Shown in pieces: positions 43,956 through 56,025 of a stretch of 64,000 nucleotides of DNA (within the stretch, counting starts at the first letter, position 1; every line of letters starts with the position of its first letter). The position numbers and the translations under genes are program-made. The DNA comes from Ctenosaura bakeri (taxonomy: Eukaryota; Chordata; Lepidosauria; Squamata; Iguanidae): positions 62,001-126,000 of the forward strand of contig CAOLHI010000362.1 in NCBI GenBank assembly GCA_948474755.1. The letters are read 5' to 3'. The notes below the pieces were generated by a model. It had not been told where the DNA came from and searched no databases. It was given only the letters and a program-made list of their open reading frames with translations.

Positions 43956-44810
43956 TCCAGTGGTGGCAGAAGCAACAGATGGCCCTCATTCCTCTACCCT
44001 ACTTGCTCTTTCTCCCAATGACATGCTGAACAGTCTTCTCCTACTGCTGTTGTCATTGTAGCTCTTTCACTCACCCTCCAGAAGAGTCAGGCTTGGAAAA
44101 CAAAAAGTGAACCACTGGCATGGTGCAGTGAAAAATGCCATGGAGGCAACAACAGTAGCAACAGAGAGAATAAAGTTCCTATGTTTGCACAAGGAGGAAC
44201 TGTGAAAACTTTCAAAAACCTAGACTGCTTGTTGAATGGATGTTCCATAAGCATCATGCCCCAAATGGGATCCTGGCCACAGATCTACCCTCCAGCAGAG
44301 GGAACTAGCTGCTAAGCTCAGAAAGAATGGCTGAGGACAGGGGCTGACACTGCGGTCTATGGTGTCTGCTGTCTAAGAGAGTTCTCTCTTTCCATCTAAT
44401 AGTAGGACCAATCCTACTGTAGGGAGTTTCCATGAACTGTACTCCTAGAAACAATTTTTCTGAACTATGAGAGACCTAGGAGGTCTTCTTCCAACAATAG
44501 ACCAGAATGCATTGAGCTGAGCGAAGACATCAGTTTTTTGACCTACATTGCCTCATCAAGGTTGGAATGGTTGTCTGGTTGAGCACTATGAGGCTGAAAA
44601 ATATGGGTCCTCTTGTTGTAGATGAACATATGCAGCCTAGTCAGCCTAGTCAAGTATTTTCCCCTTTGACTGTCAGGAGCAGTTCATTATACTGCTGGAA
44701 GTAGCCGCCATCTTTCTTCATTGTCTGTGAGAAAGCCCAGCCAGAAGGTCAGGAAGTTCATATTTCAATATCAGCTGTGAAACTATGTCTTCCAAGGCAC
44801 CTTTTAGGCA
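43956..44810. other. Unassigned sequence
   Basis: No repeat or exon was recognised. Confidence 0.45.
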
Positions 44811-45252
44811 GGAGTGTTACTGTAGTTTCTAGCCCGGACTTGTGAGATATTAGATATCACTTTGATATCAATAATTTGGCCTTCTTTACCTACTCCTCTC
44901 CACGTGCTGTGAGGTCCCCTGGACAAGCTCGCAGACAGGCACGGCCGCTAATTGCTGTAATATTCTAAACAAATACAGGCAGGCCAGAAATAGCCGTCCC
45001 GCCACTTCAGGAGACCTCAAAGGCAAGTACTCTATTATGTATGCACGCTACTTACAAAGAACAACCTGCCCCGAGCAGGCAGCTTGATTAGACAAATCCT
45101 CATCTGTCAAGTACTCTGCGTTTACATACTATCTACTCTATTGACAATTCAGATTTAATCATGCTAAATTCTGACCTTTCGGAGGCTTTGTCTCCAGCCC
45201 GAAACTTATTGTTTTCCCCAAGAATGGACTAGCCTACAGCCACCGTTTCCCC

Positions 45253-45259
45253 TATAAAA
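45253..45259 (+). promoter_or_regulatory. TATA box of the 44.8-kb LTR
   Basis: TATAAAA in cccctataaaaacccc, same context as position 13385. Confidence 0.7.
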
Positions 45260-45521
45260 ACCCCTGACTTTGAGAACTTCCTCGGATCGCTCCCAACTTC
45301 CATCCAGCCTTGCTGCTGCTTTGCTTGGTGAGCCTTCCCCTCAGTCCCACGTACTGAGAACTCCGTACCTCTGAACTTCTGCTGCAGACTACCCGGGCTT
45401 CAGGACAGGTGTAGTATTACCCAAACCAACAACTCCTCTAAAAATCCCTCTATCCCACTCCAACCTTTATTTCTATAGTTATCTGAGTGAGTGTGCTAAA
45501 TACACTGTTTGATTGTATTTT

Positions 45522-45527
45522 AATAAA
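45522..45527 (+). promoter_or_regulatory. Polyadenylation signal of the 44.8-kb LTR
   Basis: AATAAA in ttttaataaaaacaag, about 270 bp after the TATA box. Confidence 0.7.
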
Positions 45528-45723
45528 AACAAGAATTATTATTTCACTTCTGTTTGCTCCTTGACTCGGCCTGACCCCATAGACATTGGGTAAAAGATCT
45601 TGTTCCGTTGCCCTGCCTCTCGTATTGCTGGCTTGTGCTCTTTGACTAATTTCCCCAATTTGTATAATTTGGAGCGCACTTAGGTGTCCCTCACAGGACC
45701 CCCAGAAATCAGGGTAACAGGAG

Positions 45724-46987
45724 GCTAACTTATGGGACATAGGGCAGACTGTCTGGCACACATAGCTGTGCCTTTTAACACATGTACACAGCTTTCTGAG
45801 CTCACCATCTGTTAGCTAAGGTGGCTGCCTAAGTTTGCTCAATGGTAGGGCCAGCCCTGCCCCAGAGCACAGGACTATAGGGCCATGGCACCACTATGTC
45901 TCCTTAAAAAAATTTTCCCCTCGTTTTTCTCTTTCTCTGTTCTCCCCACAACTCCTTCTTTTGTCCTAACTCATTGGTTACTAACTAGGACCTAAATGCC
46001 TTATCTTGCCAGGTCTTGTGGAGTCCATCTCTCTCCTGGAACCAATATATTCGTTTATAAATGTACACACCCCAAAGGCACTTCCAGTGGCTCCTTCCTG
46101 TCAACCTGACAGACTTCATATTTTGGTGTCCTAGCTGCAGGCTCAACTCCCAGTGACAAGGATGGACTCTTTCTGATTAATGGCATTTTGGAATTGGATT
46201 GACTGGACTAGCAGTACATTCAGAATTTATAGTCTTGGCTGGCTTGAACAATAAGATCAATTTTAAAGATGTGAAATGGCCAACTTGACAAGGATAAACA
46301 CCTTTTGGGGACAAGCATAACATTTTGTACAGAATATTAATACTCCTGTAATTAAGATTTGCTTTTTTTTAAAAGACATAAATCTAGGAGCAATATGATG
46401 CTATCAATCTGAAAGTAATCTCATCTGATTTCCATCTCTCCCCCTCTGCAACACCCCATATGACATCTCTAGGCCATGAAATATCACCCTTGGTAGCTTG
46501 GCAAGGAACAACTATCTATATTTTCTCAAATACTGAAGGGAGAGTTCTTATTTATAGACTTCCCTCTATTTTATGGGTGGTCTGGCAGCACTTCTACATC
46601 TCAGTGGCTACTGATGAATTTGCAGAAATTTCAGTGCTAGGCACGCAGTGTATGTTGTTTATTTCCTATACCTCCAGTGACATTTCTGTATCTCGGGATG
46701 CAAACAGATGAGACTGTGGAAGATATAGGACTGGATCTGAGACAACTTTGTTAAAAAATGTTAAGGAGACTGTGTGAGGTAGGAAGCAAATTGAATGGGA
46801 CCAATGGCTCTGAATGGCTTACTCTTACTCTGCCATTTGCCCCCACTAAGTTCTCTACACCCAGAGGAAATGCCACTTACTAGCTGCTTGTGAGATGAGA
46901 TTTTGGTCAGAGGAAGCACAGGTAAAAATCTCCTTGGCTTCCTCCTACACAGGCCCATCACCTACTTAACCATTCCCCTTCTCTCAT
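45724..46987. other. Mostly unassigned sequence
   Basis: Near 45835-45862 'gcctaagtttgctcaatggt' and 'agggccagccctgcc' may be a hAT-like end. Nothing else was recognised. Confidence 0.4.
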
Positions 46988-47310
46988 AAGGGCCCTCTCA
47001 CACTATACAGTTATAGCACTATGATTCCATTTTAACTGCCATGGCAGTTTTGGGGGGCATTTAGAAAATTCTGGGCTCATTGTGGCCTATGAAGGCCTAA
47101 GCAATTCAGGTCCAGATTATCTGAAGGATCATATTCTCCCATATGAAGCTGCCCATATTTTGAGATCTTTTTGGGAAGGACTTGCTTTATGTCCTACCAT
47201 CCCCTGCTCCAGTTCTGCTGATAAGTCAGGATCTAAATGAATAAAGTAAACAATTTTAAGTATCTCACCATGCTACAAATCTCAAGATTTCATAGAGTGG
47301 GGAGATTACT
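46988..47310. mobile_element. GGCC-type MITE, interrupted
   Basis: The left piece (46988-47046) has 'gggccctctcacactataca', 'gttatagcactatgattcc' and 'taactgccatggcag'. The likely right piece (about 47258-47310) has 'ctcaccatgctacaaatctc' and aagatttcatagagtgg. The L2-like stretch lies between. Confidence 0.55.
47060..47245 (+). mobile_element. L2-like LINE fragment
   Basis: 'gattatctgaaggatcatat', 'tctcccatatgaagctgccc' and 'gagatctttttgggaaggac' match the C-terminal coding region of L2-type LINEs (…LPYE…R-LR-type). Decayed. It ends near aatgaataaagtaaaca. Confidence 0.5.
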
Positions 47311-48474
47311 GTTAGGGTATTATCACTACGTAGTATAGATACACTTTATGTCACAATTCCCCAACTTCATTATATGTAAAATTTAGAAAGAGGCAGGAGT
47401 GGAATCTGGCTGGGAGGAGACTTGGGCACGCAAAAAGGCCTTGTTGAAGGCCTCAAAGCTTGGTAAGGTCTCATTAAAATGCCTTTTAAGTTGACAATGT
47501 TGTATAAATAGAGAACGGCAATTGCAAATAACAACAATATACTGTGCAATTGAACAAAAAGTTTTAAGAAGCACGTTTCAAATAGGAGAGTCAAGATGAG
47601 TGGAACTTACCTTGGAGAAGATGCTTTTTCATGAGACACAAGTACAATTTGTTCTGTTTTGCAAAAGATGCAGGGCTTTTTTTGGTGCTTTGCTTCCTTG
47701 TTCCCTTGGGTAGTGTTATGCTCTCAGTTGCCTGTAGCTTTGCAGTATACACAGTGCTTGATGCTTCTCTGCCCCCACCCCCCCGCTGCCATCCTAGAAA
47801 TTGCACTGTGGTGTAAATAAATCACTCCTGTCGTGCTTAGTCAGTGCTGACCTCACTGAGTCACCGCATGTGGTAGGTCACAAGTTTTTATTCCTTCACT
47901 TCTTTGTTCAGAAACCATGAGACAACATTAATGCAAGCATTTCTCAAAAGGTAAGCCAGCTTCTGTTACTTAAAGGTAGCCTAGAGGCTGACTAGATCCA
48001 AAGGAGGACTGGCTAAATGTCATCTGTCATGGGGTTGTTATCTCTGCCAGATTTTTCTCAGAAACAAGGACTCCTTTGGGTTAATTCTATATAGGACCAC
48101 AAATGGAAAAGACCAGTGGGAATGGGTAGCGATGAGTGGGAATGAATAAAGCTGATGGACAATGGCCAAGATCCTGTATTTGTGGCCTAGTAACAATGTT
48201 GTAGCTCTGCTCCATTTCCTGCTCCGACCCCCTGAAACCCACCTTAAAAACTAGTCAGCTGTCCCAAGTGGTAGAGTCCTGTGGCACTGGTGAGTGAGGT
48301 CCTGCATGATCACATGACCAGTCCCTGCCTGCCAGCAAGTGACAATGCAATGAAGAGTTGTGACATGATCCCACAGGAGCCCCTGCTTCTGCTGTTAAAC
48401 TGTTGTACACTGGCAGGAGGGGCTGGTAGCCTTCCTGTTAAGCTGAGAGAGTTTCCGTGACAGAACAGGGATCT
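47311..48474. other. Unassigned sequence
   Basis: Nothing was recognised. A short cccccacccccc run lies near 47771-47783. Confidence 0.45.
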
Positions 48475-48535
48475 GGACGCTTCTGTCTTAGAGTCCTAAT
48501 CCAAAACTCTCAAACCACCACACCACGCTACAGTT
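48475..48535 (-). mobile_element. SINE head fragment, reverse strand
   Basis: 'agtcctaatccaaaactctc' and 'aaaccaccacaccacgct' are the reverse tRNA-like head of the local SINE family. Short and partial. Confidence 0.5.
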
Positions 48536-49982
48536 CAAAAATCCACTACACATCTCTAAAATCCACTGAAAACCTTTCAGTTCCCATAGACTCCAGGTCT
48601 TCCACTGCTCCAGCAGGAAAAAAGTGAACTGTGTCATGACCACTGCAGCTGGCTGTGCACACGAGAAAACAATCCATTCCCTCCCAGTGGGGAAGGCAGA
48701 TAGCTTAGGGGTGCACCAATGTGTGTGAGTGTACCCCATGACCTCTGAGTGCCACATGGCTGAAACCATGGGTACCCCTTCTGTACTAGATGATGTGAAT
48801 GACTTCTTCTCTGGCAGAGATTTTGGAGAACCATTACCAGTGAGGACATAACACTTAGCTTGCTAGACACATTGCATGACCTGGTTTGAGGCAAATCACT
48901 GTCCCGAGTACATCTCAAAGATTTTAGTTTCACTGCAAGGTGGAAACACTAATAAAAAAAAAGATGAGGAGTAAGGAAGGAAGTAGGAAGTCCCTGCAGT
49001 GCAACCTATTAAAATGACATTACATTTGCAGGTCTAGTTAATGAAGATGGAAGGAAAGCATATGTTACTTGGGTGACATTCTAATCAACTGCACAATGCA
49101 GTTCTGCTCTTTTTGGGCTGAGGCTTTGATTCACTGCAGTCTTGTTTTAAGTAGTGGGTGATATTTCACTGGGAATGGGATGGAGGACAGCTTTATTGCC
49201 TCTTGAAACCTTTCTGAATTGGTCATGCTCCTTCCAAAGTGGTTTGCCACTGTATTAAGCAACAAGATATATTTTAGCAATTGCCCTTCATTAATGCTTG
49301 CCGCTCCTCTCGCTGGCCATTCCAACCCCTTTCTCACAAAGTGTCATAATGCAGCCAAGATGAGTATGTCGTAAAACAGACTGTCCCTAAGTCAGTTGGC
49401 CAGACCCCAGTGTAACAGACATTTCATGCTATTAAGTTGTTGTTTTTTAATCTGACAATTTGGCCATTTAACTTTTCCTCCTAGTATATTTGGAGCTCTC
49501 TACATTTTAATTTGCCCACCAGTTTCCTTTCAAATCCATGGCAAAGGACACTGCTGTTCAGAGATAATCACCCTCCTGTAGGGAGAGAATGTGTGAGATG
49601 CAGATGAGCTGTTGAGGCCCCTGCAGTGGAATGAACAGCAGTTGCCACTTTTGTGGAAAAATTGGTGTTTTGTTTTTTTAAAAAAATCTGATCGTCGTTT
49701 CAATATCAATAATTGAAATGAATTACCATGAAGACTGAAAACTTCAATTTGCTGCTTTAGGAGTAAACCACAACAGGCATTCTCATTATCGGGTAAAGTA
49801 AAGAAGCTGCCTCAGAAAGAGGATGTTAGACCGGGCCGGTCCTACCATTAGACGGAATGAGGTCATTTCAGGTAGCAGATCCTAGGAGGGGACAGTGAGG
49901 TGGAAAAGAGAGTGGCAGGCCAGATGGCCTGCCCTCCATCTAGAGCTTAGAACTAGCTTATTACAAATAATTAATCATAACA
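48536..49982. other. Mostly unassigned sequence
   Basis: Near 49833-49900 'gggccggtcctaccattaga' and 'gaatgaggtcatttcaggta' look like a hAT-like left end, the inverse of the wording near 26262. The remainder is unassigned. Confidence 0.4.
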
Positions 49983-50975
49983 TCATAGAATCATACAGCT
50001 GGAAGAAACCACAAGGGCAATTGCGTCCAACGCTCTGCCATGTAGGAATATACTATCAAAGCAATCCCAAAGGATGGCCATCCAGTCTCTGTTTAAAAAC
50101 CTCCAAGGAAGGAGATTGCATCACATTCTGAGGCTGTGTATTCCAATTTCAAACCGCTCTTACCATCAGGAAATTCTTCCTAATGTTTAGATGGAATTGA
50201 TTTTCCTGAGGTTTGAAGTCATTGCTCTGCATCCTAGTCTCTGCACCAGTGGAAAACAGGCTTGCTCCATCCTCCATATGGCATCCCTTCAAATATATAA
50301 ACATGGCTATCATGTCTCCTCTTAACATTTGCTTCTCCAGGCTAAACGTACCTAGCTCCCTAAGCCTCTCCTCATAGGGCATGGTTTCCAGACTTTCTAC
50401 CATTTTGGTGGCCCTCCTCTGGACACGTTCCAGCTTGTCAATATCCTTCCTGAACTGTGATGCCCAGAACTGGACAGAGTACTACAGGTGGGGATCTGAC
50501 CAAAGCAGAATATAGTGGTACCATAACTTCCCTTGATCTAGACACTGTATCCCTATTGATGCAGCCCAGAATATCTTTGGCTCTTTCCTGCTGCATCACA
50601 CTGCTGACTCATATTCAAGTTGTGGTCTACTAAGACTCCTAGATCTTTTTCAAATGTACTGTGGTCAAGCCAGGTGTCACCCATTTTACATCTGTGCATG
50701 TCATATTTTTTTTCTGCCCAAGTGTAGTATTTTTCAACACTACGCTGTTATAGTGCTATTATTCCACTTTCAACATCCTATGGAACTCTGGGGTTTGCAG
50801 TTTAGGGAGGGGCCTTTAGAATTCTCAGCCAGAGAGCTCTTTGGCCTCAGTAAACTCCAAACCCCAGAATTCCACAGGATGTTGAAAGTAGAATAATAGC
50901 ATTATAACAGTATAGTGCAGAAATTGCCTAATTATGTCAGTTTTGGCCCAGCTTTTGAATTGATTACTTGTAATC
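49983..50975 (-). mobile_element. CR1 LINE 3' region, reverse strand, split by a MITE
   Basis: The minus strand shows the CR1 C-terminal coding region (50149-50403: ETMPYEERLRELGTFSLEKQ). Untranslated and upstream parts include 'tgtggtctactaagactcct' and 'gcccaagtgtagtat'. After the MITE the CR1 wording resumes with 'cagttttggcccagctttt'. The 3' tail atcatagaatcatacag is present. Confidence 0.88.
50734..50929. mobile_element. GGCC-type palindromic MITE inside CR1
   Basis: It contains 'acactacgctgttatagtgc', 'tattattccactttcaacat' and 'ctggggtttgcagtttaggg', then the inverted half 'aaaccccagaattccacagg', 'gttgaaagtagaataatag' and 'gcattataacagtatagtgc'. The termini are worn, so the exact 3-bp duplication cannot be fixed. 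Confidence 0.75.
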
Positions 50976-52269
50976 AGTTCTTTTCCCAATTACTAAATAT
51001 GTATATGTTGGCCAGTACTCTATACAAGCTATTTAGTTAAATAAATAGTTAATTAAATAATCTCTCCTGACTCCCAGACCTGATGGAACCATCATTCACC
51101 TGTGCTCCAATTGTCAGTGGAATGGACCTCCCTCTTCCCACACAGCTGATGCCCAGTAAAGGGCAGGCAGAGCAAGAATTACAACCATGGCAATAGTGTC
51201 ACAATCATGAGTAATTAGCAATTGTGAATACAGAACAGTTACCTAGATTTACTCATCCACAACTGTTTTGTAATCACAATTGCTACTAAGGGCTTGTCAC
51301 ACACTGGTTTGTTGCATGGTGGCACTGGCTTAATTCCATTTTTGATCTCTCCTTATCACGTGATGTCACCACTCTCCCTTTGTTGAATTGCATTCCCATC
51401 ATTATTGGGTCATCTCTTTTCATTCATGGGAAATACTTGTGAAGTGGCTCTGATAACACTACATTTCCTCTATTGTGTATTGGGGCGATGGAGTCATTCC
51501 ACTGCAGATCTGATATTGCAGCAGTCATGTCAGTGGGCATTGTTCTCTCCTTTCCCACTTCATATCCCGAAGTTGGTGAACTCACTGCACTTCCAGTGTC
51601 TGGACAAAGAGGATATCATCGTACAGACCCTTCCTCCTGCTTCTCCCTCCCCCCAGCATGCAGTTCTTTTAATGAAGTGTCTGATGGAGCAAAGTTCAGA
51701 AAGATGAATTGGGTCCAGGGTCCACATACTCACTGTGAAGTGAAAAGCCTAAAATGTACTTCTGTGCCATTCAATAAACTCCAGCATATTCCAGCAGACC
51801 TAGGCAGGGAAGCATATATCCTACTTTACAGAGCAAAATCTTATTTAATAGGATGCCAGAGTCTGGTTTAAAGATCAGAAGGGACAGGTGCAGGGGCCTT
51901 GAAATTTTCCTTCAGTGGTTAGCAGCTGGGCAGTAGATACAGCAAGTGCATGTAACTTCTTCACAGTCTTCTCTGCTATGGTGAGATGCACTGAAATTCT
52001 GCTTCAATTTTACAAATGATGGCAAAGAACCTAGATAAGTTACTTAGTTAAGTACACTTCCTAATATTTAACTAAATAGCTTTTCCTGATCCAACCTGAC
52101 CTCCCCCCCCCAAGTTCTGCTTTATTGGGCAGCTGCTGCTGTGTGCAACAGAGGTCTGTTCTCCTGGCAATTGAGGTGTAATATACTCACGTTTTCACAT
52201 CCTCTCTTGGCCTTTTGTTTTGTTTTGTTTTTTGCAGTGCATCTTTTTATCTCCTTACCTCTTGCTAAT
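50976..52269. other. Mostly unassigned sequence
   Basis: The wording agttaaataaatagttaa (51034 onward) and acttagttaagtacacttcc (52040 onward), each followed by cctga, may be two decayed copies of one repeat. Nothing else was recognised. Confidence 0.4.
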
Positions 52270-52411
52270 TAGCTACTTCTCCTGCTTTGGAGGTCTTTAA
52301 ATAGAGGTTGGATGGGCATCTTTCAGGAATGCGTTAGCTGTATATTTCTGCATGGCAGGGGATTGGACTAGATGGTCCTTCCAGTTCTAAGATTCTATGA
52401 CACTATCTGTC
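52270..52411 (+). mobile_element. CR1 LINE extreme 3' end
   Basis: 'ctttggaggtctttaaatag', 'aggttggatgggcatcttt', 'ggattggactagatggtcct' and 'ctaagattctatga' are the last part of CR1. Confidence 0.85.
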
Positions 52412-53644
52412 CTTTTGAATTTTCTTTACTATATTTTCCGATGAAACTTGAGAAGCATTAAGTATTTTCAAGTTTTAAAAAATGCTGTATTTGCATGCCC
52501 AGAGTTGTTCTGTAATCTCAATGTACTATTAGTCCAACATTGACTTTTGCATATGTATGTGTGTATTTATGGAATGCCACAATGAGCCATAAGTGCAGAC
52601 ACTGGCAAGAATACATATATATGTGGTAGGAGTGCATGTGCATGCACACAGATATGTCCACACACACTCACTCTATCCATCCAACCTGTCCTGCCCAACT
52701 TATATTGCTCCCAGTGGGTTCCACACCAGCACAGGCAGCAATTCTCTCAAACAAAGGTTGCTTGTCCTAGACTGGTGAGTCCCTAATTTGCAAGAAGGAA
52801 AGGCAACGTTATCAAATTACATACATCTTTTGATTTTTCTTTCTTTTGACCTCTCCCCACCCCTATTCTTATGATCAAATCTGCAAAAGTCTGTGGGTGT
52901 AAAAGTTAAAAGTGCCCTGCGGCATCTCTCCCTTGCCCAACCATTACTTACTCAGCATAACAGAGCTCAATTGGTCTCTTTGACCTTGGCAGTGCTACTG
53001 GAAACAGAATTCCTCATGGATGAATGGCTGTTCAACAATTTCTCCCCACGTAGTAAGCATAGGCAACCACCTTTGAGGTGATGCATAAACTCCAGTGCTT
53101 TTCTTTCCACAGCATAAGTCTAAGTCTTGCGCTGGGAGGAACCTGCAGGAGTCTTCTTTATAAAACAAGACAGATTCAGTAACTTAATTGGGATCTGCCA
53201 GCTTTGATCAGAAGGCTATGATCAAATTGCATCTTTCCTTTTTTGTGAGTAATATTTATTTAGGACAGACATCTTGAAGCTGGTACCCCCTCTAGGTATG
53301 TTGTCTAAAGGCTGCATGGCTGGAGGTGATGGGACTTGTAGTTCAACAGAACTAGAAAGTATGAGGTATGGGAAGTGATTTAGGACAAAGATAAAAGAAG
53401 AGTGTGTCCCTTGCAAAAATGTTTTTACATGAGAGGCAAAAACTGAAAAATCAACTAATGTTCTCTACAGAACTGGCAGTGGCTATGAATCCGCATGCTG
53501 CTAAAATGAAGCACATACTGAATTACTTTGTTTACACCAAATTCCCTCGCCATTAATTTAACACACACACAACGTTCATTTTTTAGAATGCCAAATGGTA
53601 CATGTAAAGGAAAGTGACACTATCACAGGATTGTACATTGAACT
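52412..53644. other. Unassigned sequence
   Basis: No repeat, exon or RNA gene was recognised. Confidence 0.45.
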
Positions 53645-53880
53645 GCGTTTGTGTGCCTTCAGGTTGTTGAGTTCTCACTTACAGAGATCCTAAGGCAAAA
53701 CTGTCATGGGGTCTTCTTAGCAAGATTTATTCAGACTAAGTTTATCATTACTTCCCTCTTAGTCTGAGAGAGTGTGCCTTGTTAAAAGTCACTGACTGTG
53801 TTTCTATGTCTGGGAGGGATTTAAATCCTGGACCCCAGAGCCATACTCCAACATCCAAACCATTGCACCACAGAGGCTTC
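53645..53880 (-). mobile_element. tRNA-headed SINE, reverse strand, nearly full length
   Basis: It goes from 'tttgtgtgccttcaggttgt' to 'tttaaatcctggaccccaga' (B-box region) and 'aaccattgcaccacagagg' (A-box region). Several small changes mark it as older. Confidence 0.82.
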
Positions 53881-54799
53881 TCATAATTTAGCTGTAAAAA
53901 AGAAAACATGTCTTATAATAAAGATAAAAAAAAATCTTTCTGGATAATTAGTGCCTTTACCTTTCTCATAGTACTAGGGTTCTCAGATCTCTAGACCTGG
54001 ATCATCTTCTCCATTCTTCAGAGTGAGAAGCGTTCAGGGGAGAGTGGTCTCTCAAAAAGTGTGCTCAGTTGTTAGGACTTCATGGTTTTATTTGAACAGC
54101 ACACTATGTGCAGCAGTGGTGTGTGATATGATGACATTACCAGGGACCGTCCCTTGTAACATCACCGATATAACTGGTAGAGGGGGATGGATGTTGAGGG
54201 ATTATTACTGGAATGAAAAGCCTGTTATAGCCTTTACTCCATTCACAGCAGAGGCACCCATCTTAGGATGATGAGTTTAAAAGGACCAAACTGCAGGCAG
54301 AAAAAATAGTTTAGCATCCTTAACAGGAGGAGCATTTATTAAGGAAATACATTCTTGAACAGAAATTGCCTGATTCTTTTTTGAAATAATCTAAAAGAGA
54401 TAAAGATGGGGTGGAGACATTTTGTGGCATGACTTCCCTTATCAAAAAGCAGACAGGAAGAAGGCTGAGGGTTCAGTCCAGGCTTTTTCTTTCACAACAT
54501 AGAATACTCACTTAATTAAACCTGACCGAACCAGACAATGTTATTGGCTTTTGGAGATGGATGGCTGACAGAGAAAGCAAAAGCAAACAGGGAAGGAAGA
54601 CAAAAGATCCTAATCCCTCTCTGTCTAAGCAATGTCATTCCTAGTGGACAAGATAGCAGCAAGAACAAGTGCAGAAGCTTCTGTTTATTTCAACAATAGC
54701 ATCACTAGGGCCCACTCCCTGTGACCTCACAAGTAGCCACCCCTAAGTTTTGGGGTTTGGCCCAGGGAGCAAAGTAAGCAGGGATTCCTCCCCACATAA
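53881..54799. other. Unassigned sequence
   Basis: Nothing was recognised. The 82-residue frame at 54023-54271 has no recognisable domain. Confidence 0.45.
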
Positions 54800-55090
54800 G
54801 AATTCTGCCCTCAATGAATGTTTCCTTCAGTCCTCAAATTTCTAGCATTCTACAGAGTGAAATGTTGAAAATTGTTCACACTCAGAACTCTTTTAAGTTT
54901 TCTGTGTTAACATTCCCTTGGTATCTTTGCCTGTTCCTTTCCTTTGGAACCTAAACTGTATTTCTGAACACTCAGCTAAGATTTTAGGTGACTGCAATGA
55001 TAAAAAGTTAAAGGCTGAAGGAAAATTTAACTGGGTTGGGGAAAAATTCTTATGGGGGGGCAATGTCCTCATTATATTTTCCAACTACCC
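54800..55090 (+). repeat. Repeat family Y, copy 2, uninterrupted
   Basis: It aligns with 1590-1765 plus 2266-2430. The word 'aggtgactgcaatgataaaaa' spans the place where family X sits in copy 1. No coding frame or termini were identified. Confidence 0.55.
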
Positions 55091-55175
55091 CCTGGTCCTG
55101 ACCCAGTAACCCAACTAGCTCTATATCTGGAACAAACTGCTACATGTTAACCAACAATAGAATGGACTAGACAGG

Positions 55176-55239
55176 CATACTCTCCAAATGTCCTGATTTG
55201 GCAGGGACAGTCCTGATTAGTCCCTCTTTCCCTCATTAT
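55176..55239 (-). mobile_element. Repeat family X, truncated end
   Basis: 'catactctccaaatgtcctg', 'atttggcagggacagtcctg' and attagtccctc form the end of family X in reverse. It stops abruptly at the start of block Z. Confidence 0.6.
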
Positions 55240-55669
55240 TTACATGGTCTTTATTTTATGGATAGATACAAAGTTCACATATACATTTATTGGTTCAGTG
55301 CCATCTGGTGGAGGTATCCCCTCCCACTTTGAAAACAAAATTGCTACCTGTCAAATTAGCTTTGACACTTTTTAATAAAATCTTATCATTAATGCATTCA
55401 ACTATTTATTTAAGAATGTATCACAGTGTAATGCAGTAGACTCAGGAACTGCACCATGAATCCACCTTTTCTTAATGCTTTGCACTTTAAAATACATTCG
55501 TTCTGCCTTTTTTGAAAGGCTACCATTACCATTCTTATTAATAAATATTTTATGCTGTAAAGCAGAATATTTCCAGCTGCATTCTGAGAATCCTTCAGTC
55601 CATTGAAGACTGTATGAAGACTCCTAATAAAAACATATGGATCGTAGCACCTGTCTTATACAAAGTTGG
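55240..55669 (-). repeat. Duplicated block Z, copy 2
   Basis: It aligns with 39075-39526. It is inserted in, or abuts, a family X end on its left and runs into a second X copy on its right. Confidence 0.6.
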
Positions 55670-56025
55670 CATACCCTTTAACGGTCCTGATTTGGCAGGG
55701 GGATTCCTATTAATCCTCTGTCACTCCACTTTTCCAACTGCCCTTCAAATGTCCCAGTGTCTTTCTTCTTCACTTGCATTCCCCCTTTGTCCTCAGCTTA
55801 CTTAAATTGCTACAAACCAAGTTCAAAATGCAAAAATAATGTGCATTCAATTGACTCAGCAGGGGCAGGAGGACAGTAGGGAGCAGAATCTTGCACTTCC
55901 CTGTAGGCTCAGGCAAAATCAAACTCCTGCAGCCTCCTCTTCAGTAACTTTTGACATCTTGATCACACTCTGATATTACTTGGCCACACGTGCCTCAGGT
56001 TTCATCTGTGAAATGTTGGAGGGTT
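55670..56025 (-). mobile_element. Repeat family X, copy 6, reverse strand
   Basis: 'catacccttta', 'cggtcctgatttggcaggg', 'ttcaattgactcagcagggg' and 'aaactcctgcagcctcctct', then 'catctgtgaaatgttggagg', form the reverse family order. It is nearly full length. Confidence 0.65.

Larger units (their letters stand above)
44815..45719 (+). mobile_element. Solo LTR, second copy of the 12.9-kb family, GGAG target duplication
   Basis: It starts TGTTAC and ends GTAACA. The sequence ggag lies on both sides (44811-44814 and 45720-45723). It aligns end to end with 12941-13833, with the same TATA, AATAAA and U5. It has a short extra stretch near 45404-45418 (gacaggtgtagtattac). Because each copy has its own target duplication, the two are independent insertions and not the two ends of one provirus. 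Confidence 0.92.

Noticed and set aside
12941..45719. The two plus-strand LTRs as the ends of one 32-kb provirus
   Set aside because: Each has its own, different 4-bp duplication, and the interval has no retroviral genes.
13568..45761. Two similar frames (13568-13873 and 45450-45761, minus strand), which look like a conserved gene pair
   Set aside because: They are the antisense of the same LTR present twice. Similarity comes from the LTR, not from coding selection.
46460..46711. 83-residue frame with some hydrophobic stretches
   Set aside because: I recognised no family or exon signals. Its length is within chance expectation for 64 kb.
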